From assembly GCA_028685185.1 (NCBI GenBank), contig JAQUEK010000005.1, positions 62,001 to 126,000 on the forward strand: 64,000 nt of DNA, written 5' to 3'. The notes under the pieces were generated by a model. It had not been told where the DNA came from. It was given only the letters and a program-made list of their open reading frames with translations, and did no database searches. The stretch is from Candidatus Altimarinota bacterium. Its GTDB lineage: Bacteria; Patescibacteriota; Gracilibacteria; BD1-5; UBA2023. Made by a program: the position numbers and the translations under genes. Below, piece after piece: positions 31,427 through 42,941 of the stretch. The stretch's first letter is position 1, and every line of letters starts with the position of its first letter.

Positions 31427-33730
31427 ATGGGAAATCTGGAAAAAATACTGAAGGAAAAATTCAATCTTGAGAAGTTTCATGAGTGACAAAGGGAAATTAT
31501 AGAAAATGTCATCAATCAGTGAGACACTCTTGTTTTCATGCCAACATGATGATGAAAATCACTTACTTATCAATTGCCGTGAGTCATTTTAGATTGACTT
31601 ACCATTGTCATATCGCCACTTATTTCTTTGATGAAAGATCAGCTAGATAAGCTGAATTCATTATGAATCAGATCGGAATTGATAAATTCAACAATTTCCG
31701 CAAGCGAACAGAATATGATTCTCAGTGAATTGACTCAGACCGATCCTACAGAAAGCTGAGCGATAAAATTTCTTTATATCGCACCCGAAAGATTGAATTC
31801 ACAAGAATTTCTCAGAGTGATGCAGGATGTCAAAATCAGTCTTGTTGCAATAGATGAAGCACATTGCATAAGTCAATGGTGACATGATTTCAGACCGAGC
31901 TACATGAAGATAAAGGGTTTTCTGGAGAAGCTGAAGCAAAACCAGAATTTTCCAGTTATTGCACTTACAGCGACGGCTACGAAAAAAGTAAGGCTTGATA
32001 TAGTTGATAGGTTATGACTTGAAAGCTACAAGATTTTCACGAAATGATTCGATAGAAAAAACATTGTCATACTTGTAAGGGAAATAAGCAAAAAAGATGA
32101 TAAGCTTGATAAGACGCTGGAAATCATAGAGAAAACTCCATGATCAGGTATAATCTATTGCTCTTCCAGAAAAATGGTAGATGAAGTCTATACTTTCCTG
32201 CAATTGAATGATATAAATGTTTGAAAATATACATGAGCCATGACGCCTGAAACAAGAGAAAATATGCAGAATAAGTTCATGGATGATGAATATAAAGTCA
32301 TTGTCGCGACAAATGCTTTCGGTATGTGAATAGATAAGAAAGACATAAGGTTCGTGATACATTATAATCTTCCATGATCGATAGAGAATTATTATCAGGA
32401 AGTTTGAAGATCCTGAAGAGACGGAAAGAAATCATATTGAGTTGTTCTCGCTAGCTTCTGAGACACGAAAATCCAAGAATTCTTCATTGAAAATATCTAT
32501 CCGACAAAAAAAGAGATATTAGATTTTTATGATTATCTTTATAAGGATTTCAAGATATGAGAATGAAAATGATCCCAAATAATGAAAACGTATTCTATGA
32601 TGGCCTCTGAATCAAAAGTATGAAATGATATGAAAATATGAAGCATCCTTAAGGTTTTGGAAAAATATTGAATTGTGAACAGATGAGTGGATTGAGAGAT
32701 TGACGAATGATTCAGATGAAGATGAATAACATTATCACAGGAAAAAAGAATACAATCATGAATTCTTATTGATTGGAAAAGACAGGAATTATTGGAGTCT
32801 GAAGCTTATTTCAAGCTTGAGCAGATAAAGAAACTCCTTTTTTATCCTAGCTGCAGGAAAAGATTCATACTTGAATATTTCTGAGATGAAGAAGATTTGG
32901 CAACTTTGGAGGAAAATTGCAAATCCTGTGATTATTGCCTTGAAAAGGATAAATTCGATAGCTGAAAATCAATCAATCTCGTAAATCTTTCTGTTTTTGA
33001 AATTGTCCTTGATGTTGTCAGAAGATTCGATAAGAAATTCTGAGCGAATGTAATAGCAGGTTTCTTGTGATGAAGCACTGAAAAGAAAATACTTGATTGG
33101 TGACTTGCAGATAATGATGAATATTGAATCCTTAAAGAATACTCAAGCAAGCTTATCTTAGCACTGATAGAATCGCTTATAAGACAAGGTTTTCTAGAGA
33201 AGACGCCTTGAATGTATCCGCTTATTTGACTTACGGATAAATGACGTATCTCAATCATAAAGGAACATCTTCTGAAAAACGAAGAAAATGAATTACAGTC
33301 ATTCGTATCACTTAGAGCAAGAGATGATGTTTTCAATAAAACGAAAGAGAAAAAATGAAAATCAAAAAGCACTAAAAATGCAACCAAAACAAATTCAACT
33401 TCATCTTCAACTTTTGAGGAGACATTGAAGCTATTCAAATCATGATCCGATATAAGGGAAATCTCTGAAAGCAGAGAAATCTGACAAGTCACGATAGAAT
33501 GACATATCATAAGATTATATGAGGATTGAAGGATCGATTCAGATGAATTATTGAAAATAGTTAAGATCGATAATCTTAAGTTAGTCAAAAATATAATTGA
33601 TTCTCATTTCTCAAATGATACAGAAAAGCTGAAACCGATAAAAGACAAGCTCGAAGAGCTTTGAATGAAAGATATTTCTTATTTTGAAATCAAATCCTGC
33701 ATTGCGATGATGAAAAAGAATGAGATATAA
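31427..33730 (+). CDS. recQ: RecQ-family ATP-dependent DNA helicase
   Basis: A 767-residue 3'-5' helicase. Motif 0 is FHEGQREIIENVINQ, Walker A is MPTGGGKSLTYQLP with three consecutive UGA codons giving GGG, DEAH is AIDEAHCISQWGHDFRPSY, motif III ALTATATKKV, motif IV GIIYCSSRKMVDEVY, motif V ATNAFGMGIDKKDIRFVIHY, and motif VI YYQEVGRSGRDGKKS. The RecQ zinc site follows: CRKRFILEYFGD...CKSCDYC. Then comes a winged-helix RQC region and a C-terminal segment (~660-767: TFEETLKLFKSGSDIREISE and onward) resembling the HTH_40 domain of RecQ relatives; a classical HRDC is not evident. It repairs stalled forks and recombination intermediates. It is convergent with the 150-aa gene, with two bases between stops. 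Confidence 0.96.
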
Positions 33731-33732
33731 GA

Positions 33733-34185
33733 TTAAAGCTTCAGATAACCTATCAACTTATCCATTCATGTGATTTCTCATTTTTCATCCTCATTAATAT
33801 AATCTATGAGGTAAGCCCTAAGACTTGCGGTATTGACTTTACCGTCAAATGGTATATCTATGAGTTTAAAACCCGAAGTCCTCAGTTTCAATCTTAGATA
33901 CACAGGTTTATTTTTGTTGTACATGATTGAAAATGTCTCTATTTTAGGGTAATCATAAAATGTCTCTCAGATCTGGATTCAATTCTCATCTACAAAAATA
34001 TCGATCGTACTAGGTGAATTGTTTTCAACCAATATATAAACTCATGCAAATATGAATATAACAATGCTCATTATGTATAATCAGATTATGAATCACCATA
34101 TTATAATCGCCAATCAAATTATGATCGCAATAGTATACCAGGAAGAGCTTTTTTCTTTTTTAGCTGAAAAATTCCAGTTGAACAT
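33733..34185 (-). CDS. two-TM membrane protein with PH-like C-terminal domain, 150 aa
   Basis: Residues ~16-54 contain two closely spaced hydrophobic helices (WYTIAIIIGLAIIIWGFIIG, LYIMSIVIFIFAGVYILVEN). The rest is a compact domain beginning STIDIFVDENGIQIGETFYD and continuing YPKIETFSIMYNKNKPVYLR. This architecture (two TM, then a bacterial PH-like strand pattern) is frequent in Patescibacteria proteins of unknown function. It begins three bases after the stop of the T4SS-pilin-like gene and is probably translated from the same mRNA, so a secretion-related role is possible. Confidence 0.75.
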
Positions 34186-34188
34186 TTT

Positions 34189-35220
34189 TTATAGATTAGA
34201 GATTATTGTATTTATGATGAACCATGCTGATACTGAGACTGTAAGACCTATGATTCACATGGTGATAGCTTCTTTTCATTTCTGTACCTGATTATTAAGT
34301 GATCATAGTGCTATCTTATAAGCACCTATTATTATCATGATCATCGCAACCGTTGCTGCGATTCATAATAACCAAGTTGTTAAAGAATTTATCACTTTAG
34401 GAAGATCATCAAATCATATATCTCACTTTCTTAGTTTATCTGAATTGACTCAAAGATAAGTCGGAGTACTTACTGGTGCAGCTGCTACAGCAGCTGGATC
34501 CTCGCTTTCCTCCTCAGACTCGAAAAGTTTAGTTACATTATCCCATGCTTCAGAAGCAGTGCTTGCAACACTATCCCATGCATCTCAAATCATTGATGTC
34601 TCTTCTCAGGCCAAGGCATTTCATTCAACAGAAGAATCTGTATCTCGAGAATCAGCAGCAGGAGCATCTCAGGCCAAGGCATTTCATTCAACAGAAGAAT
34701 CTGTATCTCGAGAATCAGCAGCAGGAGCATCTCAGGCCAAGGCATTTCATTCAACAGAAGAATCTGTATCTCGAGAATCGGCAGCAGGAGCAGTTTTTGA
34801 TTCTGCTGCAGGAGTAACTTGAGGTATTGATTCTGATCAATAAACTTCGTTTACAGACTCTCAATTAGCAATTCTCTCATTTTGACTTGCTTCTATACCT
34901 GAAACGATTGCTTTATTCGAGTATGTTTCAATATCGTTTTTATAGCTATTCAATAATGCTTGCTCTTCTTTTAAATCAGTTTCTGAAAATTCTGATTTAT
35001 GTTCATCAATGAATTTCTGTTGTTCTATGGCATTTTGTTCAGCAGTTTTCTGTTGTTCTGCATATATGGTCTGATTTTCTTTTGCTATTGTAATATTCTC
35101 AGATGCCCTTAATCTTGTTGTGCTAGATGAAGGTAAGGAATTTGTAGACGTAGAAGCAAAAGATAAAGTTCAATTAAATAAAATCAATGAAAATATAAAT
35201 ATAATTCTTATTTTTTTCAT
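34189..35220 (-). CDS. secreted protein with tandem repeats and T4SS-pilin-like C-terminus
   Basis: A 343-residue protein. It has a signal peptide (MKKIRIIFIFSLILFNGTLS), then a Gln/Glu/Lys-rich coiled coil (~45-110), an acidic Pro/Ala/Ser region containing three 21-residue repeats (~143-205, unit GNALAGDAPAADSRDTDSSVE when glycines are UGA; first and last units vary), and WDSVASTASEAWDN spacers. The C-terminus is a pair of membrane helices joined by a basic loop (MIMIIIGAYKIAL...NNQVQKGKEAITMGIIGLT...AWFIINTIIS), the pattern of the TrbC/VirB2-like 'T4SS pilin' family of CPR bacteria. The repeat region would be a surface stalk. No other type IV secretion genes are in the window. Confidence 0.72.
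34604..34792. repeat. three tandem 63-bp repeats
   Basis: Units begin at 34604, 34667 and 34730, each with TCTCAGGCCAAGGCATTTCA at its left. They are identical except for an A/G change late in the third copy. The unit is 21 codons, so copy-number change would keep the minus-strand frame. Confidence 0.95.
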
Positions 35221-35291
35221 GTTGATAAATTATTTCTAAATTTTGCCTATTATATGATATTTTTCGCAGTTTCAAAAATTTTTCTTATTTT

Positions 35292-35318
35292 TTGATATTT
35301 TAATTTTTTTTATATAAT
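35292..35318 (+). promoter_or_regulatory. possible promoter of pheT
   Basis: TTGATA (35292-35297), a 15-base spacer and TATAAT (35313-35318), 31 bases before the pheT start. The spacer is on the short side. Confidence 0.4.
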
Positions 35319-35348
35319 CTTGTCCATTATTAGCACTAATTTTTTCCT

Positions 35349-37790
35349 ATGAAAATTTCACTCAATTGGATTTCAATGTTTACAGATATAGAAGGCGTAA
35401 TAAAAAATTTATGAGCTAAGGATCTTGCACATAAGTATTCAATTTATACTGCTGAAATAGAATGAATTGAATATTTCTGAAAAGAGTCTAAGGTTGTAGT
35501 GTGAAAAATCATCGAATCATTTGCACATCCTGACTCGGATCATCTTAATGTCGTTAAGGTTGATCTGTGAGATCTTTGAATCACACAGATAGTTTGCGGT
35601 GCAACCAATGTCAGGGAAGCGAAATATGTTCCGGTTGCTACAATCTGATCCGTTCTTTGAGAATGATTTGAGATAAAGGCTACAAAGCTCAGATGACAGG
35701 AAAGCAATTGAATGATCTGCAGTGAGGATGAATTAGGGTTCCAAGAAGAAAGAGCTCCTTGAATCATGATACTTGAAAATATATTCGACGAGAAGGTCTT
35801 AGAGAATCAGATATGAAAACCTTTTTTTGATTTAACCGTTTCTATCCCATGAATAGACTGAAAGGATTTTGAAATCAGATTATCAGACATTGTTTTCGAA
35901 ATCGACAATAAATTCATAACAAACAGACCGGACCTGTTCAGCATATTATGAAATGCACGTGAATTCTGAGCTATTTTCGATTTGAAATTCAGTTCATATG
36001 AAAATAAGGCTGTATTTAAGAATGATTTGAATACAAAGATATTGACTGATAAGGTACTAAGCTATCATTTGTATAAAGTGAGCAATGTCAATGCAGAAGT
36101 TTCACCTTTCGCAGTTTCATATCTGCTTCATAAATCAGGACTTCCTTCAAAATTCGATTTGGTGGATATGACAAATTATATCATGACAGAATTAGGTCAG
36201 CCAATGCATGCTTTCGATGCTGATAAGATAGAATGAGATATCTGTGTAAGGCAAGCTTTTGATTGAGAGAAGATTGAAGCTCTGAACTGAGAGACCTATG
36301 AATTGAAGATATCAGATATCGTAATTGCTGATGATAAGAAGGTTCTTGCAATTGCATGAATCATGTGATGAGCTTATAGCGCGATTTCAGAATCGACAAA
36401 AGACATATATATAGAATCAGCATGTTTCGATCCTAGTTCAGTTAGGCTGACAGCTCAAAGATTGTGACTTAGATCTGATTCTTCCACAAGATATGAGAAA
36501 TCCCTTGATCCGCTTCTTGCTGAAATAGCATTGAATAGGGCAGAAGATTTCCTTAAATATCTGAAGAAGGACTATAAGATAAAGTGAAGCTCGTTTTATC
36601 TTAATGCTGAAAAAATCAAGGATATAAGCATACCGCTTACAAGGGAATTCGTAGAAAAGAAAATCTGAATTGAAATCGATGAAAAGGAATTTGATAGGAT
36701 ACTTTGAGCTTTATGATTCAGCTTCGAAAAGAGATGAGACGAATATTCTGTTAGCGTTCCATCATGGAGAGCTACAAAAGATGTTTCAATAAAAGAAGAT
36801 CTGGCCGAGGAGATATGAAGGATTAACGGTTACGAGAAAGTCCCTGAATTACCGGTTTCTGGAAATATTTCAATCAAAAACAGAAATGAGATCATAGAGC
36901 TGAAAGATAAGATAAATGATTATTTTACATGAAAATGATTTCTTGAGGCATATAATTATTCTTTTCTCAATGAAGCTAAAGATGAGAAGATATGAATCAT
37001 CGATCATACGAACGCTATAAAGATTTTGAATGCTTTCAGCAATGAATTCACGATAATGAGAAGAAAAATGCTACCTTATCTTATTGAGAATGTATCAAAT
37101 AATGCAAAAGCCGAGAACAGCTTTTCTTTCTATGAGATTGCAAAGGTGATGGAAAAAATTGATTGAAAATTCAATGAAAAGCTTATGGTAGCATGAATTG
37201 CATACAAGGTAGAATTTGAATATTTGAGATCAGTATTGGATTGATTCATGAGTTCCATATTGCCGGAAATCAAATATAAGACAGTTCAGAAGACCGATAT
37301 CTTAAATTTTCCTTATTTTCATCCTAATAAATCTTGAAGCTTCGAGCTGGAGAGTTGAGAGAATCTTATAAATTTCTGATATGTGAATCCTATAGTTGCT
37401 TCCAATTTCGACCTTGATGATTCTGATCTTATTTACTTTGAGATGGATTTCAATCTCCTTTTCCAAAAATATCTGTCCTCATCTTTCTGTTTTTCTGAAA
37501 TATCAAGATTTCCTTGAATAAACAGAGAGCTTAATTTCGTCATGGAAGAGAAAACTCCTGTTTGAGATGTTATTGGAAATATCTGAGATGTTGATTTATT
37601 GATAAGAAATGTAACAGTTCTTGATATTTATAGGAACATTGAAAAGATCTGAACAGATATGAAGTCAGTCACTTTCAATATATTGATACAGGATTTCACA
37701 AAAACCATAACAGATGACATAGCTTTGGATATACAAAACAAGATAATTGCAAGATTAAAGAAATATTGAGTGGAATTGAGAGGAGTTTAA
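35349..37790 (+). CDS. pheT: phenylalanyl-tRNA synthetase beta subunit
   Basis: An 813-residue PheRS beta chain. Domains in order: MKISLNWISMF (B1), a tRNA-binding EMAP/B2 domain with GKIIESFAHPDSDHLNVVKV, ITQIVCGATNVREA and KLRGQESNGMICSEDELG (~50-135), the editing region B3/B4 with DMTNYIMTELGQPMHAFDAD and RLTAQRLGLRSDSSTRYEKS, B5 with PLTREFVEKKIGIEIDEKEF, the catalytic-like B6-B7 half, and the C-terminal FDX-ACB domain (FSEISRFPGINRELNFVMEE to KKYGVELRGV). It pairs with PheS to charge tRNA-Phe. PheS is not adjacent: it lies on the opposite strand at 42933-44240. Its last four bases overlap the stop of the convergent gene. Confidence 0.96.
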
Positions 37791-38407
37791 TTCTTTGATG
37801 CTTCTAATACAGGCCTTCATACGAAAAGCTGTACTAGAACCCTACGCATATCTATGCATTTGACCATCTTATCTCAAACCCTCTTTAAATTAACTCAAAG
37901 CGGAACAAGTCATAGTTCCAATAATTGTCTTTCAAGCTCTATATCATATTTTTCTAGCTTTTCTTTTATCAATGATTCTTCGCAACTATCAATATCAAAA
38001 TATACCTCACTAAGTCATTCGATTATATCTCACATGTAGAACGGATTATAGAAGCAGACTAATCTTCACTCATAATCCAAATATACGTATAACTCTATCT
38101 TGGTTCGCTTTGTCTCATCTTTATCTGTGTCTTCGATCATGTATGGGAAATAATTTCATTTTCTCATGATGTTATCAAGTCATGTTTTTTCCAGAAAATC
38201 TTCATCTGTATTCAGTTTTCTGAATCCGGTTTTAAGATATTCATGTAAATTCTTTTTTTTGGTATTTTCAACTTCAATTATATTTTCAGTCTCCTGTTTT
38301 TTCTTTCATATCAGAATCTTCAGCTTTCATCACAGATTAATCGCTTCCAAATTCATTTTCGGATTATGCTGCATATCTCATCTGTCCAGAAAAATTGTTC
38401 TTGTCAT
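37787..38407 (-). CDS. hypothetical protein, 206 aa
   Basis: Convergent with pheT; the two coding ends overlap by four bases (TTAA shared by both stops). The N-terminal third is basic (KLKILIGKKKQETENIIEVE), the rest mixed charge (YFPYMIEDTDKDETKRTKIE, CFYNPFYMGDIIEGLSEVYF). No signal, membrane helix or known motif is visible. The upstream region (38408-38567) is shared with the divergent lipoprotein gene and contains the inverted repeat ATTAAG/CTTAAT. Function unknown. Confidence 0.65.
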
Positions 38408-38567
38408 ATATATTATCATTAAGATTAACTTATATATAATAATTAAAATTTTTTTGTCAATTCGATTGTAACTTATTCACATATTAAGAATTTCTTAATA
38501 TTGATATTAATAATTGAAAATTACACATTTAAAAATATAATTAAAATTATCAATTAACTTAAATTTT

Positions 38568-38759
38568 ATGAAAAGAACATTAGCTATTGCCTTATTGCTT
38601 ATATCGTTCATGTTGGTTTCCTGTAATAACGCCAAAATTCAATCAAAACAAGTCTCTACTTGATCTGTGAGTTCATGAACAACTTCAAAAGAGATCGATG
38701 AAACCATGAATGAGATAGATAAGATAATCAATGAGATATCAACCTGATCAACTAAATAA
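38568..38759 (+). CDS. small lipoprotein, 63 aa
   Basis: A type II signal peptide MKRTLAIALLLISFMLVSCN with lipobox LVSC; the Cys at 20 would be lipidated. The mature part is only ~44 residues, Ser/Thr-rich then Glu/Ile/Asp-rich (DETMNEIDKIINEISTG). TTAACTTAAA precedes the start. It ends six bases before the polA start, so the two are probably cotranscribed. Function unknown. Confidence 0.75.
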
Positions 38760-38764
38760 TATCA

Positions 38765-40183
38765 ATGATGGCAAAATTTTTCGATATAAAGCTTAGGGAT
38801 TATGTGTATTCTCCGAATCATAAAAATGCGTGATTCGGTTATTATGGCGACAAGAAACATGATTATGTGGTATCTGAATACCCACAGGAAATGAGTGCTG
38901 AAAAATCATATTTCTCTTTTTTGGATAGTTCTGAAATAGGGAATGATGAAAATTCATGAAAATGACTTGAGTATATATTTGATCTTGAATCGGAATTGCT
39001 GCAGGTTCTTGCAAGGATGGAATATGAATGAGTGACTATAGATTCGACAAAACTTAAGGAACTCTGAGAATATCTCGAAAAGGAATCAAAAAGAATCGAA
39101 GTTGAAATCTATGAGCTGACATGAGAAAGCTTTAATATAAATTCCGCCAAGCAAGTTCAGGAGATGCTTTTCTGAAAATTGAAGATACCTACGAATAAGA
39201 AGATAAAGACATGATTCAGTGTTGATAACGAGGTATTGAGTTATATAGCGAAAGACCATGCGATCGCATGACTTATACTTGAATACAGATGACTTAAAAA
39301 ACTCCAATCGACTTATGTGGAGTGACTCCTTAAAAGCATTAATCCAAGAACAAAAAAGATACATACAACATATAATCAGACTCAAGCATCAACTTGAAGA
39401 TTATCAAGCGAAACCCCGAATCTTCAGAATATCCCGAGCTGAGATAAGAATAGCGATGAGATAAAATCCTGTTTCATTCCGTCAAAGCCAGGATATACAT
39501 TATTGGTTGCTGATTATTCCCAGGTTGAGATAAGGATTCTGGCAAATCTTTCAGAGGATGTTACTCTTATAGACGCATTCAAGAATAATGAGGATATCCA
39601 TATGAGAACCGCAAAGCTTCTTTTCTGAGAAGATACCATGATATCATCTGAGCTTAGAAGAAGGGCAAAAACAGTAAATTTCTGAGTAATATATTGAATA
39701 TCATGATTCTGACTTTCTAAAACAATGGATATCTCACCCAAGGAAGCGAGCGAATATATAGAAAAATTCTATGATAAATACAGTTGAGTCAAAACTTATT
39801 ATGAGAGAATCTTGGAAGAAGCAAGAAAAACATGATATGTCGAGACTTTCTTCTGAAGAAGAAGATATATCAGCGGTCTGAACGATGCAAACAAGATCAT
39901 CAAATGACAGGCCGAGAGAGAAGCTATAAATATGCCTATCCAATGAACAGCTGCTGATGTCATAAAGATAGCGATGATAAATATCGCCAATTTCCTGAAA
40001 GATTGAAACTACAGATCTAAAATGATATTGCAGGTGCATGATGAACTTGTATTTGAAATACATGACGATGAGATGATGATCCTGAAGGAAAAAATCAAGG
40101 AAATCATGGAAAATACGTTTCCTTTTGAAATAAAGCTTTTTGTCGAGATATGAACAGGAAAAAACTGGAAAGAAGCCAAATAG
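38765..40183 (+). CDS. polA: DNA polymerase I, polymerase domain only
   Basis: A 472-residue family A polymerase. Motif A is LLVADYSQVEIRILANLSED, motif B RRRAKTVNFGVIYGISGFGL, motif C ILQVHDELVFEI; the primer-grip region TGRLSSETPNLQNIPS and the ETFFGRRRYISGL segment are also present. The N-terminal ~95 residues (MMAKFFDIKLRDYVYSPNHK) do not show a 5'-3' FEN domain or a 3'-5' exonuclease with DxE motifs, so the protein is about half the length of canonical Pol I (~900 aa). It should still fill gaps, but nick translation and proofreading would need other proteins. UGA codes the glycines of NFGVIYGISGFG. I saw no frameshift or upstream continuation. Confidence 0.93.
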
Positions 40184-40270
40184 CAACATATATAACCATA
40201 TATTTCACATTGACATATTGAAAAATTTTTATATAAATCAGTTATATCATTCATTCTTTAATTTTACCAA

Positions 40271-41284
40271 ATGAATTTAGATAAGTTAAGCGATAATCTG
40301 GATCCGGATAAGAATTATCTTTTCACTTCTGAATCTGATGTAAGATATCTTCTATGAAATGCTTATTTTAAGACTGTAGAGATATTAGTGAAAGAAAAAA
40401 AAATCTGTATTCTTGCTGATACGCTCAATAAGGATGTGATAAGTAGTATGGTTTGAGACAAATATGCAGTTTATGACAGTAGAGATGATAAAACCGTTAA
40501 AAAGCTATTTTGAGATATCGATGAGATCATCGTCGATCCGACAAAAGTAACCATGGAAAAAGAATCCTCACTGAAACTGCTTTGAATAAAAAATGTATGA
40601 ACTCAGAAATCAATACTTTCTGAAATAAGAAGTATCAAGACAAATAGTGAAGTGGAAATGCTGAAACATTCCCAATCCATAAATATGAAGACCTTAAAAG
40701 CTGTAGAAGATTTTGTGAAGATTTGAATGTCTGAGGAAGAAATTGCAGATTACATAAGATTGAAGCATTTCGAATTTGGCGCAAGATGAGAGAGTTTTGA
40801 GCCGATGGTTGCATTTTGAGAGAATTGAGCAAATATACATCACATCAGTTCATCTGATAGAAAACTTAGAAGCACGGATCAGATATTGATAGATATATGA
40901 TGCATATACAGATGATATTGCTCTGATATGACAAGGGTTATATTTATGGATGAAGTCCAACAAAAGCAGAAAGATCTTTATGAATTGGTTAAGAATACCA
41001 CTTATGAATGTCTTAAATACTGAAAGATATGAATGACATTCTGAGAATTCAATGAAAAAGCAAAAGAGCTCCTATGAGAGCACAGAGATCTTTTTATACA
41101 TACTCTTTCCCATTGAATCTGAGTCGATGTGCATGAAATACCTCTTTGAAAAAAAGATTTCGATATGGTTATAAGGGAATGAAATGTCTTTTCAATCGAG
41201 CCATGAATATATTTCCCTGAAGAATTCTGATTCAGATATGAGATAATGGCTCTTGCTAGGCAGGATTGACTTGTTGAACTGTAG
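40271..41284 (+). CDS. M24 family Xaa-Pro aminopeptidase
   Basis: A 337-residue creatinase/prolidase-type metallopeptidase (PepP/PepQ-like). The N-terminal half is the creatinase domain (NLDKLSDNLDPDKNYLFTSE, VRY LLGNAYF). Metal ligands are in order: ILIDIGCIYRGYCSDMTRVI (two Asp), FIHTLSHGIGVDVHE (His), VFSIEPGIYFPEEFGF (Glu), and FRYEIMALA (Glu). It removes N-terminal residues next to proline and probably recycles imported peptides. The last 29 bases overlap the 3' end of the convergent gene 41256-42230, and its terminator hairpin (41336) lies inside that gene. Confidence 0.92.
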
Positions 41285-42230
41285 GATCTATATTATTCTG
41301 ATTCAGATATCAGATTTCTGATGTTGAGTTTCATGATTCCCTTTGAAGAAGGGAATTTATTTTGTTCCTTATGGAACATATGAATATATCACTACCGATT
41401 CTGCTGTCTTTCAATTTCAGAAGAATAATGATATCTTCAAGAAAATTTTTCAGCAGATCTCAATCGATGAGATCTGTTTTGAACTCGGAATAACTAAGTC
41501 CTGATGTGCGTAGCATTTCCTTGAATATATGCTCATTAGTGATTATGAATGATTTGAAGAGATTTCATATTTCTGGTCAGATAAGATGTTTTGTATAGAT
41601 CTCATACCATATCTTTATTAGATCTGACAGGTGATAATCTATGCGCTGTATGCTCAGATATTTTTCTATAACCTTTATCGCTCAATCATTATCGGAATTG
41701 AAATCGAGAAACAGACTATCATTCAGATATGCTCAGAATATATGTTTCTTGTTTCAGAATACGAGATTTTGACAATATGAAAGCATCTTATCAAAAGACT
41801 CGGGATTAATGCCTTCAATCTTGGATTTTTCCAACAAATCCGCATATAAATCTTCACAAACTCCATAATGGCTGTATTTACCGAAAGTTTCTGATATTTC
41901 AAGATTCTCATCATTATGTGAAATCACGTTTCAGATCTGTGCTAAGGCTATTACATTATCAAATCCTTGCCTTATGAAGAATCTTATAATTGAATCCCTT
42001 TCATTGTTTGTCTTTAATCATACTTGCTTAACAGGGAACAATGATTTGCTCATCGGTACGGTTTCCTCTAACGTAAAGTTTTTAGCATATTGAAAATCCT
42101 TGTCTGAAGATCACTTCTGGCTAGATTTATGTTTTGTTCTTATGTTATTCTTGTTTAAATCTTCCTGATTTTCTGGGAATAGCGATTGTTGGCTGTGTGA
42201 TTGTAAGTTCTGCAATTTATCGTGGTTCAT
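41256..42230 (-). CDS. hypothetical protein, 324 aa
   Basis: A 324-residue soluble protein. The first ~70 residues are Gln/Ser/Asn/Lys-rich and probably disordered; the rest is helical (RDSIIRFFIRQGFDNVIALA, AIKVIEKYLSIQRIDYHLSD, IITNEHIFKEMLRTSGL). The repeated helical pairs suggest an alpha-solenoid, but no family is recognised. Overlapping ends with the M24 gene are unusual but both frames are well supported. Function unknown. Confidence 0.65.
41336..41362 (+). terminator. terminator of the M24 gene, inside the convergent coding region
   Basis: Stem ATTCCCTT / AAGGGAAT with loop TGAAG, followed by TTATTTTG. It lies 52 bases after the M24 stop and within the coding sequence of the opposite-strand gene. 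Confidence 0.55.
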
Positions 42231-42374
42231 ATATAAATTTGCATGAATATATGCATTTTATCGCTTTTGTCAAAAGTATTCGAATGATTCTTCATATAAA
42301 CTGAATTAACCTTGATTTTAGGAACTTGTTCCATATTATGCTCATATAAAACATTATCGGATAATATCAAATAT

Positions 42375-42941
42375 ATGTTAAAGATATATATAGCAAGACA
42401 TTGAGAAACTTTAGAAAATAAAGCATGAATAGTCCAGTGACATATGGATTGAACCTTATCTCAAGATTGAATCTTTCAGGCAAATAAGCTTTGAGAACAT
42501 CTTAAAGATATCTGGTTCGATCATATTTACTGTTCAGATCTATGAAGAGCAAAAGATACTTTATCTGAAATCCTTAAATATGTAAGTTGTCCTGATATTG
42601 TCTATACGCAATGATTAAGGGAAAGAGATGTATGAGATTCAACATGAAAGTTATTTTCAGAAATCGATATGAACGTTGAAAAATGAGCTGAAACGAATAT
42701 CAGCCTAAAGGAAAGATCGGGAAAATTTTTGGAGGAAATAAAAAGTTCACATGATTCGTGAACTATATTATTTTTAACTCATTGATGATATATAAAATGG
42801 CTTTTCTCTTATATCAAAGATATTGCAGATGAAAATATGAAATGAAGATATTCAACCAATAACTGTTCTTTAAGTCTTATAGAATCTGATTGAGGAGATT
42901 TCAAGGAGATATTCTTCAATGATATCGGACACTTATCTTAA
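42375..42941 (+). CDS. histidine phosphatase (phosphoglycerate mutase-like)
   Basis: A 188-residue histidine phosphatase. The catalytic RHG motif is IARHGETLENKAGIVQGHMD (His9); other site residues are in CSDLGRAKDTL (Arg), LRERDVGDSTGKL (Glu) and ILFLTHGGYIKWL (second His). The glycine of RHG is UGA-coded, and several others here are too. Substrates in this superfamily range from phosphosugars to alpha-ribazole phosphate; nothing here selects one. Its stop overlaps the convergent pheS stop region by nine bases. Confidence 0.9.

Noticed and set aside
32932-33588. A 218-codon minus-strand open frame
   Set aside because: It lies entirely opposite recQ, has a low-complexity Ser/Leu-rich translation, and recQ has complete helicase motifs on the other strand.
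34604-34792. CRISPR array
   Set aside because: The repeats are directly contiguous 63-bp coding units with no unique spacers, and no cas genes are nearby.
34545-34822. Two plus-strand repeat-encoding ORFs
   Set aside because: They are antisense readings of the 63-bp repeats. The minus-strand frame has signal peptide, repeats and membrane helices.
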